Assembly (NCBI GenBank): GCA_013180625.2
Contig: SNVD02010591.1
Coordinates: 124,001-188,000 of the forward strand
Length of the DNA: 64,000 nucleotides
Origin: Boswellia sacra
Taxonomy: Eukaryota > Streptophyta > Magnoliopsida > Sapindales > Burseraceae
Direction: 5' to 3'
Below, piece by piece: positions 30,291-41,239 of the stretch (position 1 is its first letter; each line of letters opens with the position of its first letter). The notes under the pieces are model-generated. The model did not search any database. It worked only from the letters and a program-made list of their open reading frames with translations, and was not told the DNA's origin. Made by a program: the position numbers and the translations under genes.

Positions 30291-31591
30291 TCAAGTTAAA
30301 CAAGTGTAAGCAATTTGTAAGTTACCCAAATTCTACGATTAATGGTTTCGTATTTATTACAACCTTACACTTATATTAACAAATCCAATAAAATGTTGCT
30401 CAAGGAACAAAAGCTTTAATTGTATCCTCAAACAAAAATCATACATAGACTATTATAGGAGAGCAATTTATATATTCATAGGATCTCACTAAGTACCAGA
30501 TGATTCCGCTTACTATAAATTTTGGAAAAATGATAGCTACACTATTAGTTTCTTTTTGCTTTGTTATTAGTTAGAATCAGAAAATTTATCGAGCCCCAAT
30601 CGGCTTCTTTCCTGCTTGTTAGGTCTAAAAAATGAACACAAGAGCATATAATAAATCAGAATCAGATTAAGATAACAAAGAATACCGTTCAGTAATTCGC
30701 TTGAGTTGATGTTTATATGATTTCTCTATCTGCACCTTCAACTCTCAAATTTCTCGTTTTGAATATCCCTTTAGGGAATCAACCTCTTGTTTATCACGGA
30801 GTTTCATAGCTCCCTTCTGAATATAAAAAAAATGTCATTTTCATTAGATATTTATTGTCAAACTGCACCAGACTCAATTAAGAATACGAATAAACTAAAT
30901 CCAACAAATAATCATCCGTGTATGGCTACCCACCATTTTGTGCTATAACCACGTTAAAAACAGATAGGAGTTGCCTAACTTGCTCAGCTTTCTTAGTTTC
31001 ATCCTTAGTTTTGTTATCGAAAAGAACTTGCTGATTCTTACATAAGCGAATAATTTCCTAAAATGATGAAAAATTAAAAGAAAGAGTAACACATGTTAAC
31101 CCTTTTCATAAAAATAAAAATAATAATAATAATCAAACATTTCAGGAATCCTAAATTTTGAAAAGTTTCTTCCAACAAAACCTATGCTAATCTAACAAAC
31201 TAATAAATTTAGAAGCAATATCAGATGTGATCATAGTTTTACAATGTAAAGCTGAAGCATGAATAAGTTTGTAAAAAATAATTCCACAGTGCTTTTTATT
31301 TGACTAGAGTTCTAATTAACATCTACATCCTTCAATTCAAAACCTCAAATGTAATTAGTAATTTATTTAAAACATACAATTCAAGACCTCTAATGTAATC
31401 AGTAATTCATATAAAACATATAAGAAATAGAAATAATGAGTATAGGCGCACTAAAGTATTGAAAAGCCGACATATCACTTCCTGCTTAGTATTCATTAAA
31501 TTACAGAATAAAGCATGAAATAAAAAAAAAAATCAGATATAATCCTCAACTTGTGAGAAAGAATATGGCATTTTCTTGAGCATCAACAAAC

Positions 31592-33383
31592 GGATAGGGA
31601 CCTTGGCAGTATGGGATGCCAAAGTCCCACATTGGGTAGTATGGGCTGCTTGATGGGCTATTTAAGTGCCTGGCTCTCCCACCTTAACAGCTAGCTTTTA
31701 GGGTATGGTTCTCCATGGTGCTTAGGTGCCTATTATTTGGTATCAGAGCGTATGTACCTTGGTTATGGCTGGAAAGAAGGGAGAAGGAAGAATGGATACG
31801 ATAGAGGAGAAAGTCTAGTTGATGCAGGCCGATTTGAGTACTGTTAAGGATGGGTTGGACAAAGTGCAGCTACTAGAGCAAAGCATGGCGGCGATTCTAG
31901 AAAGGCTGGAGACCTTGGCGGATGATAGAAAGGAGAGCACCCATCATTCCCCTTCGTCGTCAAAACAGAAATCCCCGATAGGAGATGTTGGAGGGGGAAA
32001 CGATGATGTAGGGAGAGGCGACATAAGAATCTGTCGGATCGAGATGTCGATATTCAGTGGAGGAGATCTAGACGAGTGGGTCTATCGCGTGAAGCACTAT
32101 ATTTTTCGTTAAACTGGATGACAAAGAAGAAAAAGCTGATCGCCGCCACGGTATCGATGGAGGGGGAGGCTTTCGCCTGGCACCAGTGGGAGGACTCACG
32201 GCGAGCCTTCCAATCATGAGAGGAGTTGAAAGCCTTGTTGCTGGAACGTTTCTGAGAGAATCGAGAGGAGATCTCTGAGCAGTTCCTGGCTCTCCGACAG
32301 GAGGCAACCATCAGAGAGTATCGACGCCAGTTCGAGAAGGTCGCATCGGCATTGGAGGAGGTGCCGGAACATATAGTGGAAGGGCAGTTCATCCATGGGT
32401 TGAGGCCTGATTGACGGGCTGAGATAAGAGCATATAGGTTCAATGGGCTGGAATAGATAATGGGCTTGGCCCAACGATTGGAAGACAAAATTAATACACT
32501 AAGGCATTGGAGAGCTGGATCAGTTCCAAATGACAGAAAATGGACCTCCGATTTCAGCTACCCAATGACGAAGAACACCAGTTTCTACGGAGGAAAGACC
32601 ACCATGTCGTAAGAAAAGGTACTTGCAAAACGACCAAAGCTCCAATTATCAGATGCAGAGGAAGACGAAGGCCAATCCAAACATGAGAAAGGTCTTTGCT
32701 ATCGTTGTGATGAGAAATTCTCTCCAGGCCACTGTTGTAAGTTTAAGGAATTAAGGGTTATGGTGGTTCAGGGAGAGGTTGAGGGGGCAGAGGAAGACGA
32801 AGGCCTACCCGTTGAAGACAATGAACACAAGGAAATTGAATTGGGAGTGATAGAGTTATCAATGAACTTTGTAGTTGGGCTATCATCTCCTAAAACCATT
32901 AAGCTGACAGGAGAACTACGTGGAAAGGAAGTGGTGGTGCTAATTGATCCTGGGGCAATCCATAATTTTATTTCCGAAGCTTTGGTTAAATAGCTTTCAC
33001 TACCCATGAAGAACACTGATGGGTATGGAGCATTATTGGTAACTAGAACTCCAGTTAAAGGAGAGGGGGTTTGTAGAAATGTAAAACTTACTCTGCAAGG
33101 CCTGACAATTGTGGAAGAATTTCTTCCCTTGGAGTTGGCTGGATCGGATATTGTACTGGGCATGTTGTGGTTGGAGAATTTGGGAGTAATCAAATTTGAC
33201 AGCAAAGCCTTAACTATGGAATTCAAGGTTGATGAGACAAAAGTGATGTTACAAAGGGATCCGGGCTTATGTAAAATTCAGACTTCCTTGAAGAGTTTGA
33301 TGAAGGTAGTAAAAGAGGAAGGTAGTAAAAAAGTTCACACAACCATTAAGGTGTGGTTCTCCATGGTGCTTGGGTGCCTATTA
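31592..33383 (+). mobile_element. Gypsy-type element with a short (~144-bp) LTR, truncated
   Basis: The exact duplication CAAAC lies at 31587-31591 and 33384-33388. The 5' LTR (31592-31735, ends GGTGCCTATTA) contains GTCCCACATTGGG and is followed by a tRNA-Met primer site (TTGGTATCAGAGCG, 31736-31749). Only the last 33 bp of the 3' LTR remain (33351-33383, GTGTGGTTCTCCATGG...CCTATTA). Between them are gag and protease remnants. Pol is entirely gone. The LTR ends are not the usual TG..CA. It inserted in an intron of the AIG1 pseudogene. Confidence 0.75.
31760..33346 (+). pseudogene. gag-protease remnant of the short-LTR element
   Basis: Coiled-coil-like gag start (DLSTVKDGLDKVQLLEQSMA, ~31822), gag core (EMSIFSGGDLDEWVYRVKHY, then in another frame AAVSMEGEALAWHQWEDSRR and REYRRQFEKVASALEEVPEH), and a degenerate zinc knuckle (CYRCDEKFSPGHCC, ~32700). 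A retropepsin-like part follows at 32930-33180: VVVLIDPGAIHNFIS (the DSGA-type active site reads DPGA), then DIVLGMLWLENLGV. Several frameshifts and stops are present. It ends abruptly where the residual 3' LTR begins. Confidence 0.8.
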
Positions 33384-33388
33384 CAAAC

Positions 33389-34020
33389 TTAACCAAATTT
33401 TAAAATATTTATAACAACCAAATCTGTTCCAATGTTTAGAAAAATATTTTCAACAGACAAGAAAAAGTAGATTGTAGGTAGGATTAAGCCTAGAAGTTAT
33501 TCTTTTCTCATTTGCCAAAATCATCTACACAAAGAGAGAGTTAGCTGGGTTTTAGATCTTTCTCACGTAAAAGATAGTAGTAAAAATCACCAAGTAAAAT
33601 CAGGGAAAAAAGTGATTGGTTCAAGAAATTTCAATTTAAATTCAAACTTCTACTATAAGATAGTTGTAAATCAAGATTCAAGTTGTACTTCTAGCAGAAG
33701 AGCTAATGAAAGTCTTAAGACCAATCATTTATGAAGCATGTTAATACGGCACAAAAAGGAAACAGAACTTTCATCAAACCAGTCGGTCTGTAGAAAATGT
33801 GAACCTAATTCTAAACATTAACGGAACATTTGATAGTAAGAAGAAAAGTTCTTCACTGAAGTCAGTTGTTTCAGATTAGAAAAGGAAATCAAAGTCCAAG
33901 ATAAATACATCTTTAAAGAGTTCAAATGTTAGACTTCACAAACCAAGCCACCAAAACAAATAACTTCACAAAAATATATAATGCAGTTAACAAATAATAT
34001 TGTAGTTTAGAGAGAAACCT
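33389..34020. other. AIG1 pseudogene intron sequence
   Basis: No coding signal; AT-rich sequence between block B of the AIG1 pseudogene and the inserted retroelement. Confidence 0.5.
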
Positions 34021-34652
34021 TTAAAGGCTCTGGACAGTCACGGCCCAAATAATCCTCTAATATCTCTCTAATATCTCATCATCATCTTCCAGTTCATCCC
34101 CTCCAGTGAAGACTACAATCATGTAGTCAACAATATTGTCTCCAAACAAAGTCTGCAAGCTACAAAGTGCAGCTTCTTCTTCCTGTGAAAAACGGGTCCT
34201 AACTGAGAAAACTACAAGGACTGCATGGATACCGTCCTTGGCCTAATCTATACATTTTACAATTTCTTTACCCCAGATCCAACAGAAAAATGAAAGAGTC
34301 CTGCAATAATTCACCACATTAGCATATGCACTACAAGAAATATAAATAGCTAGCCATAGACAAATTTTAAATCAAAATAAAAGTTACAAATTATATATGC
34401 AATACGAGTTATCTAGGTCATACCGGGTGTACCAATAACATCAATAATTTGGCCGTCTCGCAATACAGTTCTCTACAATTGACAAGCACTAGTAATTCGA
34501 GATGAACTAGCCCTTGACTTGAAGGCCTTTCCTCCAAGAATCCCATTCCCAGTGGCACTTTTGCTATCTGCCAGTAGGTCCAACTAAAACCATGGTCCTA
34601 ACACAATTGGATAGGAAAGTCAGCTCCCAATCATCTATGCACTTCCAGCCAT

Positions 34653-35837
34653 CAAGTAAAATCAACTAAATTCACCTGCAACCCAAAAAACATTCAGACA
34701 TCCTCTGATTAATTATAATGCCCCACTAGTTTCCCGAACCATCACACACGAAAACGTTCAATACTTTAATTTTTGTGGCCTAAAAATTTATCCCTTAATC
34801 TATGTGCTTAGAAATTTCTTTATCTTAATGAATTCCAGGTATCTACTCAAAAAAAAAAAAAAATCATGCGTCCTTTTTGACAATAATCATCGGCCAACAT
34901 CACACAAAAAACCAATCCAATCTCTTAACTCCAAAAGATCTCAACATCAAAAAATGCAAAATATTATCCAAACCCCAGTTGGCACTGAAGTCCGAATCCT
35001 CACAAACCGTGCAGACACAGTATCAATACTAGGACTTTCATGCAGGCCACGTATAACTACCTTATAATTAAAATTTAACAAATCAAAATCAAACCCAGCT
35101 CAAAATTAATTATTTTTAACTTTTAATTTCACCTAAAAAAATCATATATTAAAATAAAATGAAACAAAAAAAGTTGAGATTCCAACCACGTTTCTAAACA
35201 AGTAGCGATAAAATAATAAAATAAAATTTAAAAAATATAATACAAGAGAGAGCACATCTCTACTCCTCCAAGAGTCAACTCAAGTGGATCAATTTTTACA
35301 CAAAATAAGGAAGACAAAGCAAATAATAACGAGAATTAACACAAGATTTTGACGGATTCGAGATGAAATAAAGAGAGCGCGAGAAATTTAGATGAGAGGA
35401 ATCGTTCTTCTCTAAGAGGAGAGAGAACTGAAAGGATAAAGAGTTTGCTTCACACAAATCGATAATCGAATCGTAATCAATATTAGTAAATAAATGATCA
35501 AATTCGCTTTGACCCTGTGAACGAACATTTATCCCCAAAGTTTAGAAAATTTACCAATACTCCCTCATGTCCTCTTTTGCTTTTCTGTTTTAGCTATCGG
35601 TGTGAATAGGGACGGGAGCATGTGTTGTTATATTGTATTGTATCTCAAAACTAAAATCCTGGACCTGCCCCTGTTTGGAATGAAGCAATTGATCAAACTC
35701 AGCTCAGGACTATGTATAGAGTTTATCACACTATTGCACCATACAATTGGCTTGAAAGGGCACAATTTCTCTATTGTTTGGGCGCTAGGAACATATCAAT
35801 TTGGGTTAATGGATTTATGATATGATTGTCAGGGAAT
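34653..35837. other. Intergenic, upstream of AIG1 pseudogene
   Basis: AT-rich. Short open frames at 34804-35067, 35296-35538 and 35602-35820 have no recognisable motifs. The stretch just right of 34652 could hold the old AIG1 leader and promoter, but no convincing TATA box was identified. Confidence 0.45.
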
Positions 35838-35849
35838 TTGTGTATCAAC

Positions 35850-36065
35850 ACCCACAATGGGTTGGTTCAAGTGGTGAAGCGGGCCAGGATGAAGTTGGTA
35901 CAGCACCAATGGTGAAATACTGGGTTCGAGTCTCCACAATGACCTCCTCCATGATTTAAGTGGGAGACCGTGACAGTGGGTTGTGGTTACGCTAGTCTCC
36001 TCCGAGGATTAGTCGTGGTGCGCGTAAGCTGACCCGGACACCTCGATTACAAAAAAAAAAAAAAA
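35850..36065 (+). mobile_element. tRNA-derived SINE with 12-bp TSD
   Basis: A 216-bp element flanked by TTGTGTATCAAC at 35838-35849 and 36066-36077. It has a Pol III A-box-like TGGTTCAAGTGG (35863-35874), a B box GGGTTCGAGTCTC (35922-35934) about 50 bp further on, and a terminal A run (36051-36065). It is noncoding. A head with Pol III boxes, a poly(A) tail and a long flanking duplication are the hallmarks of a SINE moved by LINE machinery. Confidence 0.92.
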
Positions 36066-36077
36066 TTGTGTATCAAC

Positions 36078-38676
36078 CAAACTATTAAAGACCATCATTT
36101 CCTTGTTTGATATGTGGGATATTGTTGAAGAATAGTTTGGAAGTTGATGCAACTAAAGCAACAGAACCAGTTCCATCAATGATAACTAACTTGTTTTTGA
36201 AAAGACTAAAACATGCAAAAACTTAGGGGGAACAAGGGTAGTCAGCAAGACCACCAACACAACACAAATCATAAGGCCATCCATACTATAGTAAATTTGA
36301 ATAAAAGCATTACTCATCTATCTTCTAACATGGCTATTTTGTTGCAACAAGTACAAAGTCTAACTACAAAATAATAAAAAATCGATGCTAAACTAAACAC
36401 TTTGTATCAAGTCCCTATACCTTATATCATGATTTAAAGACTCAAGGAAGTTTAGGATTTGTTAGGTCCACGTGTAGGGTGTTACACGTTCCTATTTTGT
36501 TGTCATCTTAAGAGAATTAATTTAATTCCAGAAGTACCAAAGTAATCTTAATCTTAATGTATTTCCTATTTACTAAGTTGCCTAAAAATCAACTACCCTT
36601 ATTAGGATAGTTCTTACAGAATTAGGAAAGCAATGTTTAAGTCTTATTTCAATTAGAATTACTTTAGGACATATCCTAATTTACTTTAGACAACTAAGAA
36701 ATAGAGTTAGAGTTTGATGTTTAGGAGAATTAATTTACTGTCTTATTCTCTTATTCTCCTAATTAATGTTTCTTCCCAAAAGGAATTTGAGTTCTTGCAG
36801 GAGAGCAAAACCTAAGGTGACACGGAAAGTAGCAACTATATACAGGAATTCTCAAGGCTCAAGAATGTAGAGGGAAAATCATTAGTGAGTCTGTTATATA
36901 CATGTCTGTTTAAGCTTCGTGCTTTTGTGAGTTACAGGTCTTGTAAGGGTTAAGGGATGAGTGCTCACAAAAGTTTGTAACTAGATCGGGTATTTTATTA
37001 TTCTTAACTGGGTTTAGTTAAGAAAGCAGCGATAGAAGAGTCCAAAGAGGTTAGTGTTGTGATTTAGGACAATTTACATAGAATAGGTCATTGTGCGAGA
37101 GAGAGTCTACCACTATAAAGGGTCTTGAATTATATAAACACATACAATACAATGGATTATAGCTTTTGTTGTTCTTGGATGTAGGTTGGTATACCTAACC
37201 AAGTAAAATTTTTTATTTCGGTTTACGTTATTATTTTTAGTTATATTCCACTTAACGATCCATCACCTTCAGAACCAATAGGATTTGAATAGTTTTCTCT
37301 AGCTCCGATTTTTCATCTCATTAGCCCCCCTCTCAAAATAAGATGAGAGCAAAATTGTAATAAAAATATAACAAATAAGATAATTGATATGGAGTAAATG
37401 GTTTGAATAAAAACTCTTCTTTTCTCCTTATACATCTTTATCCATTTTCCCTATATTCTCTCTAAAGATAATAACTTCATATTCTTCTCACATAAATTTC
37501 ATTCTGTCTCTTTCTTTTCAATTTTCCTTTTTTCTCTAATTAAAATCTATTTATCTTTCTTTCTCTTTAAATTTCAAGAAGAGAATAACTTAATTTAAAC
37601 ACCAAATTATCAATTTTTTGTTGTCTCTCTCCCTTTCCAAGGTCAAAATTAAAAAATATTTGATTGACTTTTTTTTCTTTTTGGCATGACCTTGAAGAAT
37701 TCAATAATATAAGGTGAAACAATTATTTACTGTTAAAGTTATTAATTTTTTTCTTTTTCTTTTTGCATCATTAATAGCATTGTTTAAATTTAAGAAACTC
37801 AATTTTTATAAAAAGATTGAAAAAAAATTAAATGCCATTAAGATTAAATAATAATTTAATTATAAATTAATTGATTATTTAATTAAGTTTATTGCAAAAT
37901 AAGATGTGAGGACTCATGAGATTAAAAATGGGCGCTAATTAAAAGTGTAATGACAATTTAATTAAATCTTTATCATAAATATATTTAGAATTGAATATGA
38001 TTTTGATGAAAGATGATCTAAATTATAATTATACACTCATTAAATAGGATGTCAGAGCTAATTAGATGAAAAATGTAGGTTGAATAGAATTACTCTTGGG
38101 ATTATCGTGGTTTATATGTAAAACTAGCATTCATTTTGATTTTTTTTTTTTACTAATATTATTTCAAAAGCTGATTATTTTAGTTGCATATTGCATATCT
38201 CCCCTACAATTCAGGTGATAAGTGAGTGCAAAACTTTGAAGATTGATGTTATATACAAGGCACTTGATGCAGCACAGTTCAACATAATTAACTTTCCTAT
38301 TTGGATTTTACTTGTTTCCTTGTTTAAATAAAGAGTTGCATTATTTTATGTGTCAAATATCGCTCGGAATTAAATTGATTTATTTACTTTACTAGTTTTA
38401 ATAGGATTAGATTTGATTAGTCTTAAACAAACTTGTTAACATTTGTTAATGTAAATATTATACCATTTATAGCAGAGAATAGGTCTCAATAGTCCTAAAA
38501 AAATGAGCTTATTTTCATGTTGGGATTATTAATCTTAATGTAATATAAGACCACTGGTTTGAACCAGAGTCTAGGAAAAAAAAGCCATAAAATTAGTTTT
38601 GTCTTCCCTTAAGCCACCTTCAAAGGAGTCTAAAATATGTGTTAATTGACTGAAAAAGAATAAAATTTAAAATTCA

Positions 38677-38720
<44 letters not shown>

Positions 38721-39396
38721 TGTAAAAGTACTCTACACATCTATCTTTAAAGTACATTCATTATTAATTTTTTTAAATTTAAGTTTTATCTAAAATATAT
38801 GAATATCCTTTTGAAAAGTAACCAATATATAAAAAAGTTAATGGTTATTATATGAACAATATTATTAAAATGTAGTTTGTGAAAAATTATTTAAGGAAGT
38901 GATATATATAAAAAAATTATTAATAAATAAAGTATATTATGAATAATATTTGCTATATATTAGACAAAAATATATTTTAATTATCTTTAAAATTCTAAGT
39001 GTGCTTAAAAAAATAAAGTGGTGGGAAGCGTATTTTTGGGATTACATAGCCCCACACTTCGTGTAATTGGTTATATTTTGTGTATGTTACGGTAAAGTAC
39101 TTTGGGGTTCTTTTAGCTATAAAAATCTTTCTTAAAAAAGGTCAAGCTATTGAGAGCATTTATTTTTTTTACGCAAATAGTTCACCCTATTTTTTATTGG
39201 AGGTTAATTAGGCGGTTTACGATTAAGGTCAATAGTGGATTTTGCAATAGTTTGGTCTGACTGAAACCCTAGAGTCACCCGAAACCCTAGAGTGTTGATA
39301 GAAGTCTACATACTCGAAGCAACTCAGCTCCTTGAGTTTTGATTATTTTGGTCTGGCAGATTTTCAAAGCAAGACAGCTTGTGCGTAGCAGTGTCC
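36078..39396. other. Intergenic with LTR-like relic
   Basis: No gene supported. 36459-37280 has LTR-like texture: a TGTTAGGTCCACGTG start, TATA-like stretches, and an R/U5-like ending (ACCTAACCAAGTAAAATTTT, TTATTTTTAGTTATATTCCA). It was not paired with a second copy or a duplication. The rest is AT-rich. The last ~250 bp are the putative promoter and leader of the F-box gene at 39397. Confidence 0.4.
38681..38717. repeat. (AT)n microsatellite
   Basis: Uninterrupted AT dinucleotide run of about 18 repeats. Confidence 0.95.
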
Positions 39397-40491
39397 ATGA
39401 CGAGTTTTCCATGCGATGTCATTAACAAAATACTCTTGAAATTGCCGATCAAGTCTTTATGTCGTTTTAGGTGTATATCCAAGTCTTTTTGGAAATTAAC
39501 AATCAACCCTCGTTTCGTCAGGTTGCACGTCTCTGAAACTCAAAGTAGTAGTAGACTCATCCTCAATACTGGTAGCTCGTTGCAATACTCTATAGATCTT
39601 GAAAGTTATCCTCATAATGTTTCTGTCGTAAAGCATGAAATTTTGCCAAAATTAGAGGGGAGCGTGAGGTTTATAGATTCTGTTAATGGCTTGATGTTGT
39701 TTGAAATTGAAGTTACACTTACTAATGAAACATATTTTCTTGTATACAATCCTTGCACTAGAGAGTCCAAGAAAGTACCGGACTCAATGAATGGTTCTAT
39801 CTATGGTTATACAACATTATTAAAGGGCTTCGGTTATTCCAAGTCTAGTGATGATTACAAGATTGTGAAAGTTACTTCTTCTGATGCTGTACATGTTTTC
39901 TCTTTGAGGAACAATTCTTGGAAAAGCATCAAAAATAATTTGCCTAGCGGCTTCTCTCATCATGAGTCTCCTGAGTTGGGTGCCTTTCACAATGGAGCTA
40001 TTCATTGGGCGTTTCCGGAAGCGATTGGTGCATTTGATTTAGATGAGGAGAAGTGCAAAATATTGCTTTATCCTGATGAAATTGGAAATATAAACTATTA
40101 TTTCTTCTCCGCTGTCGAGGTTTTTGGTGACAATCTTTGCATGTTATATTGGGAAAAGAACGAATTTCTATATTATAGATATGATTTTTTTATTATGAAG
40201 GAATATGGGGTGAAACAATCTTGGAAGAGAATTTGCATTGACTTAGATGAACCATATTGTCTCTTTCGACCACCATTATCCTTTGGGAAAAGAGGTGATG
40301 ACTTACTATTTCTTGCTATGAATATTCATTCCAGCGACGTATCATTAGTTTCTTATGGAGATGGATGGTGTGTGAAAAGAAAGATCGATGGTATTCCAAT
40401 GTCTCTAGTTAATAATATCAATGTCTATGTAGAGAGCTTGATCTCACCCAATTATTACGATCACTTCACATGCCAAGGTATATATCTGTAA
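39397..40491 (+). CDS. F-box protein with F-box-associated (FBA) domain, copy 1
   Basis: Single-exon frame of 364 codons, starting at the first ATG (39397, MTSFPCDVIN); upstream in-frame codons lack an ATG. Residues ~2-45 form an F-box (DVINKILLKLPIKSLCRFRC, ISKSFWKL), which would bind SKP1 in an SCF ubiquitin ligase. The rest is an FBA-type substrate-binding region with family landmarks: YNPCTRESKKVP, GFGYSKSSDDYKIVKV, VFSLRNNSWKSI, GAFHNGAIHWAF, IGAFDLDEEK and KEYGVKQSWKRICID. Length matches the CPR1/At3g06240-like class. No lesions. The substrate is unknown. It is the paralogue of the gene at 51252, 10.8 kb downstream. Membership of a self-incompatibility (SLF) cluster cannot be excluded, but nothing here shows it. 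Confidence 0.88.
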   Translation: MTSFPCDVINKILLKLPIKSLCRFRCISKSFWKLTINPRFVRLHVSETQSSSRLILNTGSSLQYSIDLESYPHNVSVVKHEILPKLEGSVRFIDSVNGLMLFEIEVTLTNETYFLVYNPCTRESKKVPDSMNGSIYGYTTLLKGFGYSKSSDDYKIVKVTSSDAVHVFSLRNNSWKSIKNNLPSGFSHHESPELGAFHNGAIHWAFPEAIGAFDLDEEKCKILLYPDEIGNINYYFFSAVEVFGDNLCMLYWEKNEFLYYRYDFFIMKEYGVKQSWKRICIDLDEPYCLFRPPLSFGKRGDDLLFLAMNIHSSDVSLVSYGDGWCVKRKIDGIPMSLVNNINVYVESLISPNYYDHFTCQGIYL

Positions 40492-41235
40492 TTCTCTATC
40501 AATATGACTTTTTTTTTTAATATGTTTTATTTATAACAGTTAATGTAATAGTTTTATCATGTTTATGTACATATTTACAGAAGTTACTTTTTTTTTTTTT
40601 TTTGCGGCGGCCAGTTTGTTGATTTATCATATTTAATAGATATTTTGATGCTGATTTGTGTATATGTTGGTTTTTAGGGGCTTTAGGATTTTGAGTTTTA
40701 TGCAGAAGCAATGGAAGGCTGGTGAAGAAATATAACCAATTAACGGACCTGCTGGAACCTCTATGGGATATTAGTTTTGCTACTTGAATATTAATGAGGA
40801 GATATTACTGTTATTGCATTGAAATTAGGTAATTCAGAGAACCCATTATTTATCCAACTGAGGTAAGGACTTGCTTTTTATTAATTTGTATGAAATGGCT
40901 GAATTTATTTTTAATTGATCAATTCGTTTTTCTAAAGGAAAAGATTATTTTTATAATCGGATACTACATATTTGTTTCGGAAAGTTTTACCTTCTAGGAA
41001 AAGAGGGGGGAAAAAGGTTATTAACTGGTTCTGTACTTTTTGAGTCTTGCTGCACAAGATTAGAAGATTAGTGGAATTAAAAGTTGGTTTGAGAATTTGA
41101 TTTGTTAACCAAGTAGAATATTTACAAGAATAATTATCTATTAAAATAAAGCTAACATAAGAAAATAATTGTGACAATTGGAAAAAATTCCTTTTTTTAG
41201 ATTAAACTTAAAGAGCACTACAAGAGTAACCTATT
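40492..41235. other. 3' flank of F-box gene 1
   Basis: AT-rich with T-tracts (40507-40516, 40588-40602). No coding signal. It probably contains the 3' untranslated region. An open frame at 40932-41177 minus has no recognisable content. Confidence 0.45.
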
Positions 41236-41239
41236 AAGT

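Larger units (their letters stand above)
30685..34652 (-). pseudogene. AIG1-type (GIMAP/IAN) GTPase pseudogene
   Basis: Four exon-like blocks lie on the minus strand in family order. A: 34652-34420, DDWELTFLSNCVRTMVLVGP, then a P-loop region broken by a frameshift (..KSATGNGILGGKAFKSRASS), a nonsense codon after SACQL, and G3-like DVIGTPG. B: about 34300-34025, AKDGIHAVLVVFSVRTRFSQ, EEEAALCSLQTLFGDN, DYMIVVFTGGDELEDDDEIL, then an 11-bp duplication that shifts the frame before a plausible splice donor. C: 31057-30930, EIIRLCKNQQVLFDNKTKDE, TKKAEQVRQLLSVFNVV. D: 30817-30690, KGAMKLRDKQEVDSLKGYSK, with a stop. AIG1 proteins are plant GTPases linked to immunity. Multiple lesions and a retrotransposon between B and C make it a pseudogene. 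Confidence 0.88.

Noticed and set aside
35922..35934. tRNA gene at the GGGTTCGAG motif
   Set aside because: No cloverleaf can be drawn. The A box/B box with poly(A) tail and 12-bp duplication identify a SINE.
39324..39506. Minus-strand frame overlapping the F-box start, and the F-box start upstream of 39397
   Set aside because: The minus frame is a shadow of the F-box gene. The upstream extension begins with TTG, not ATG, so the start was placed at 39397.
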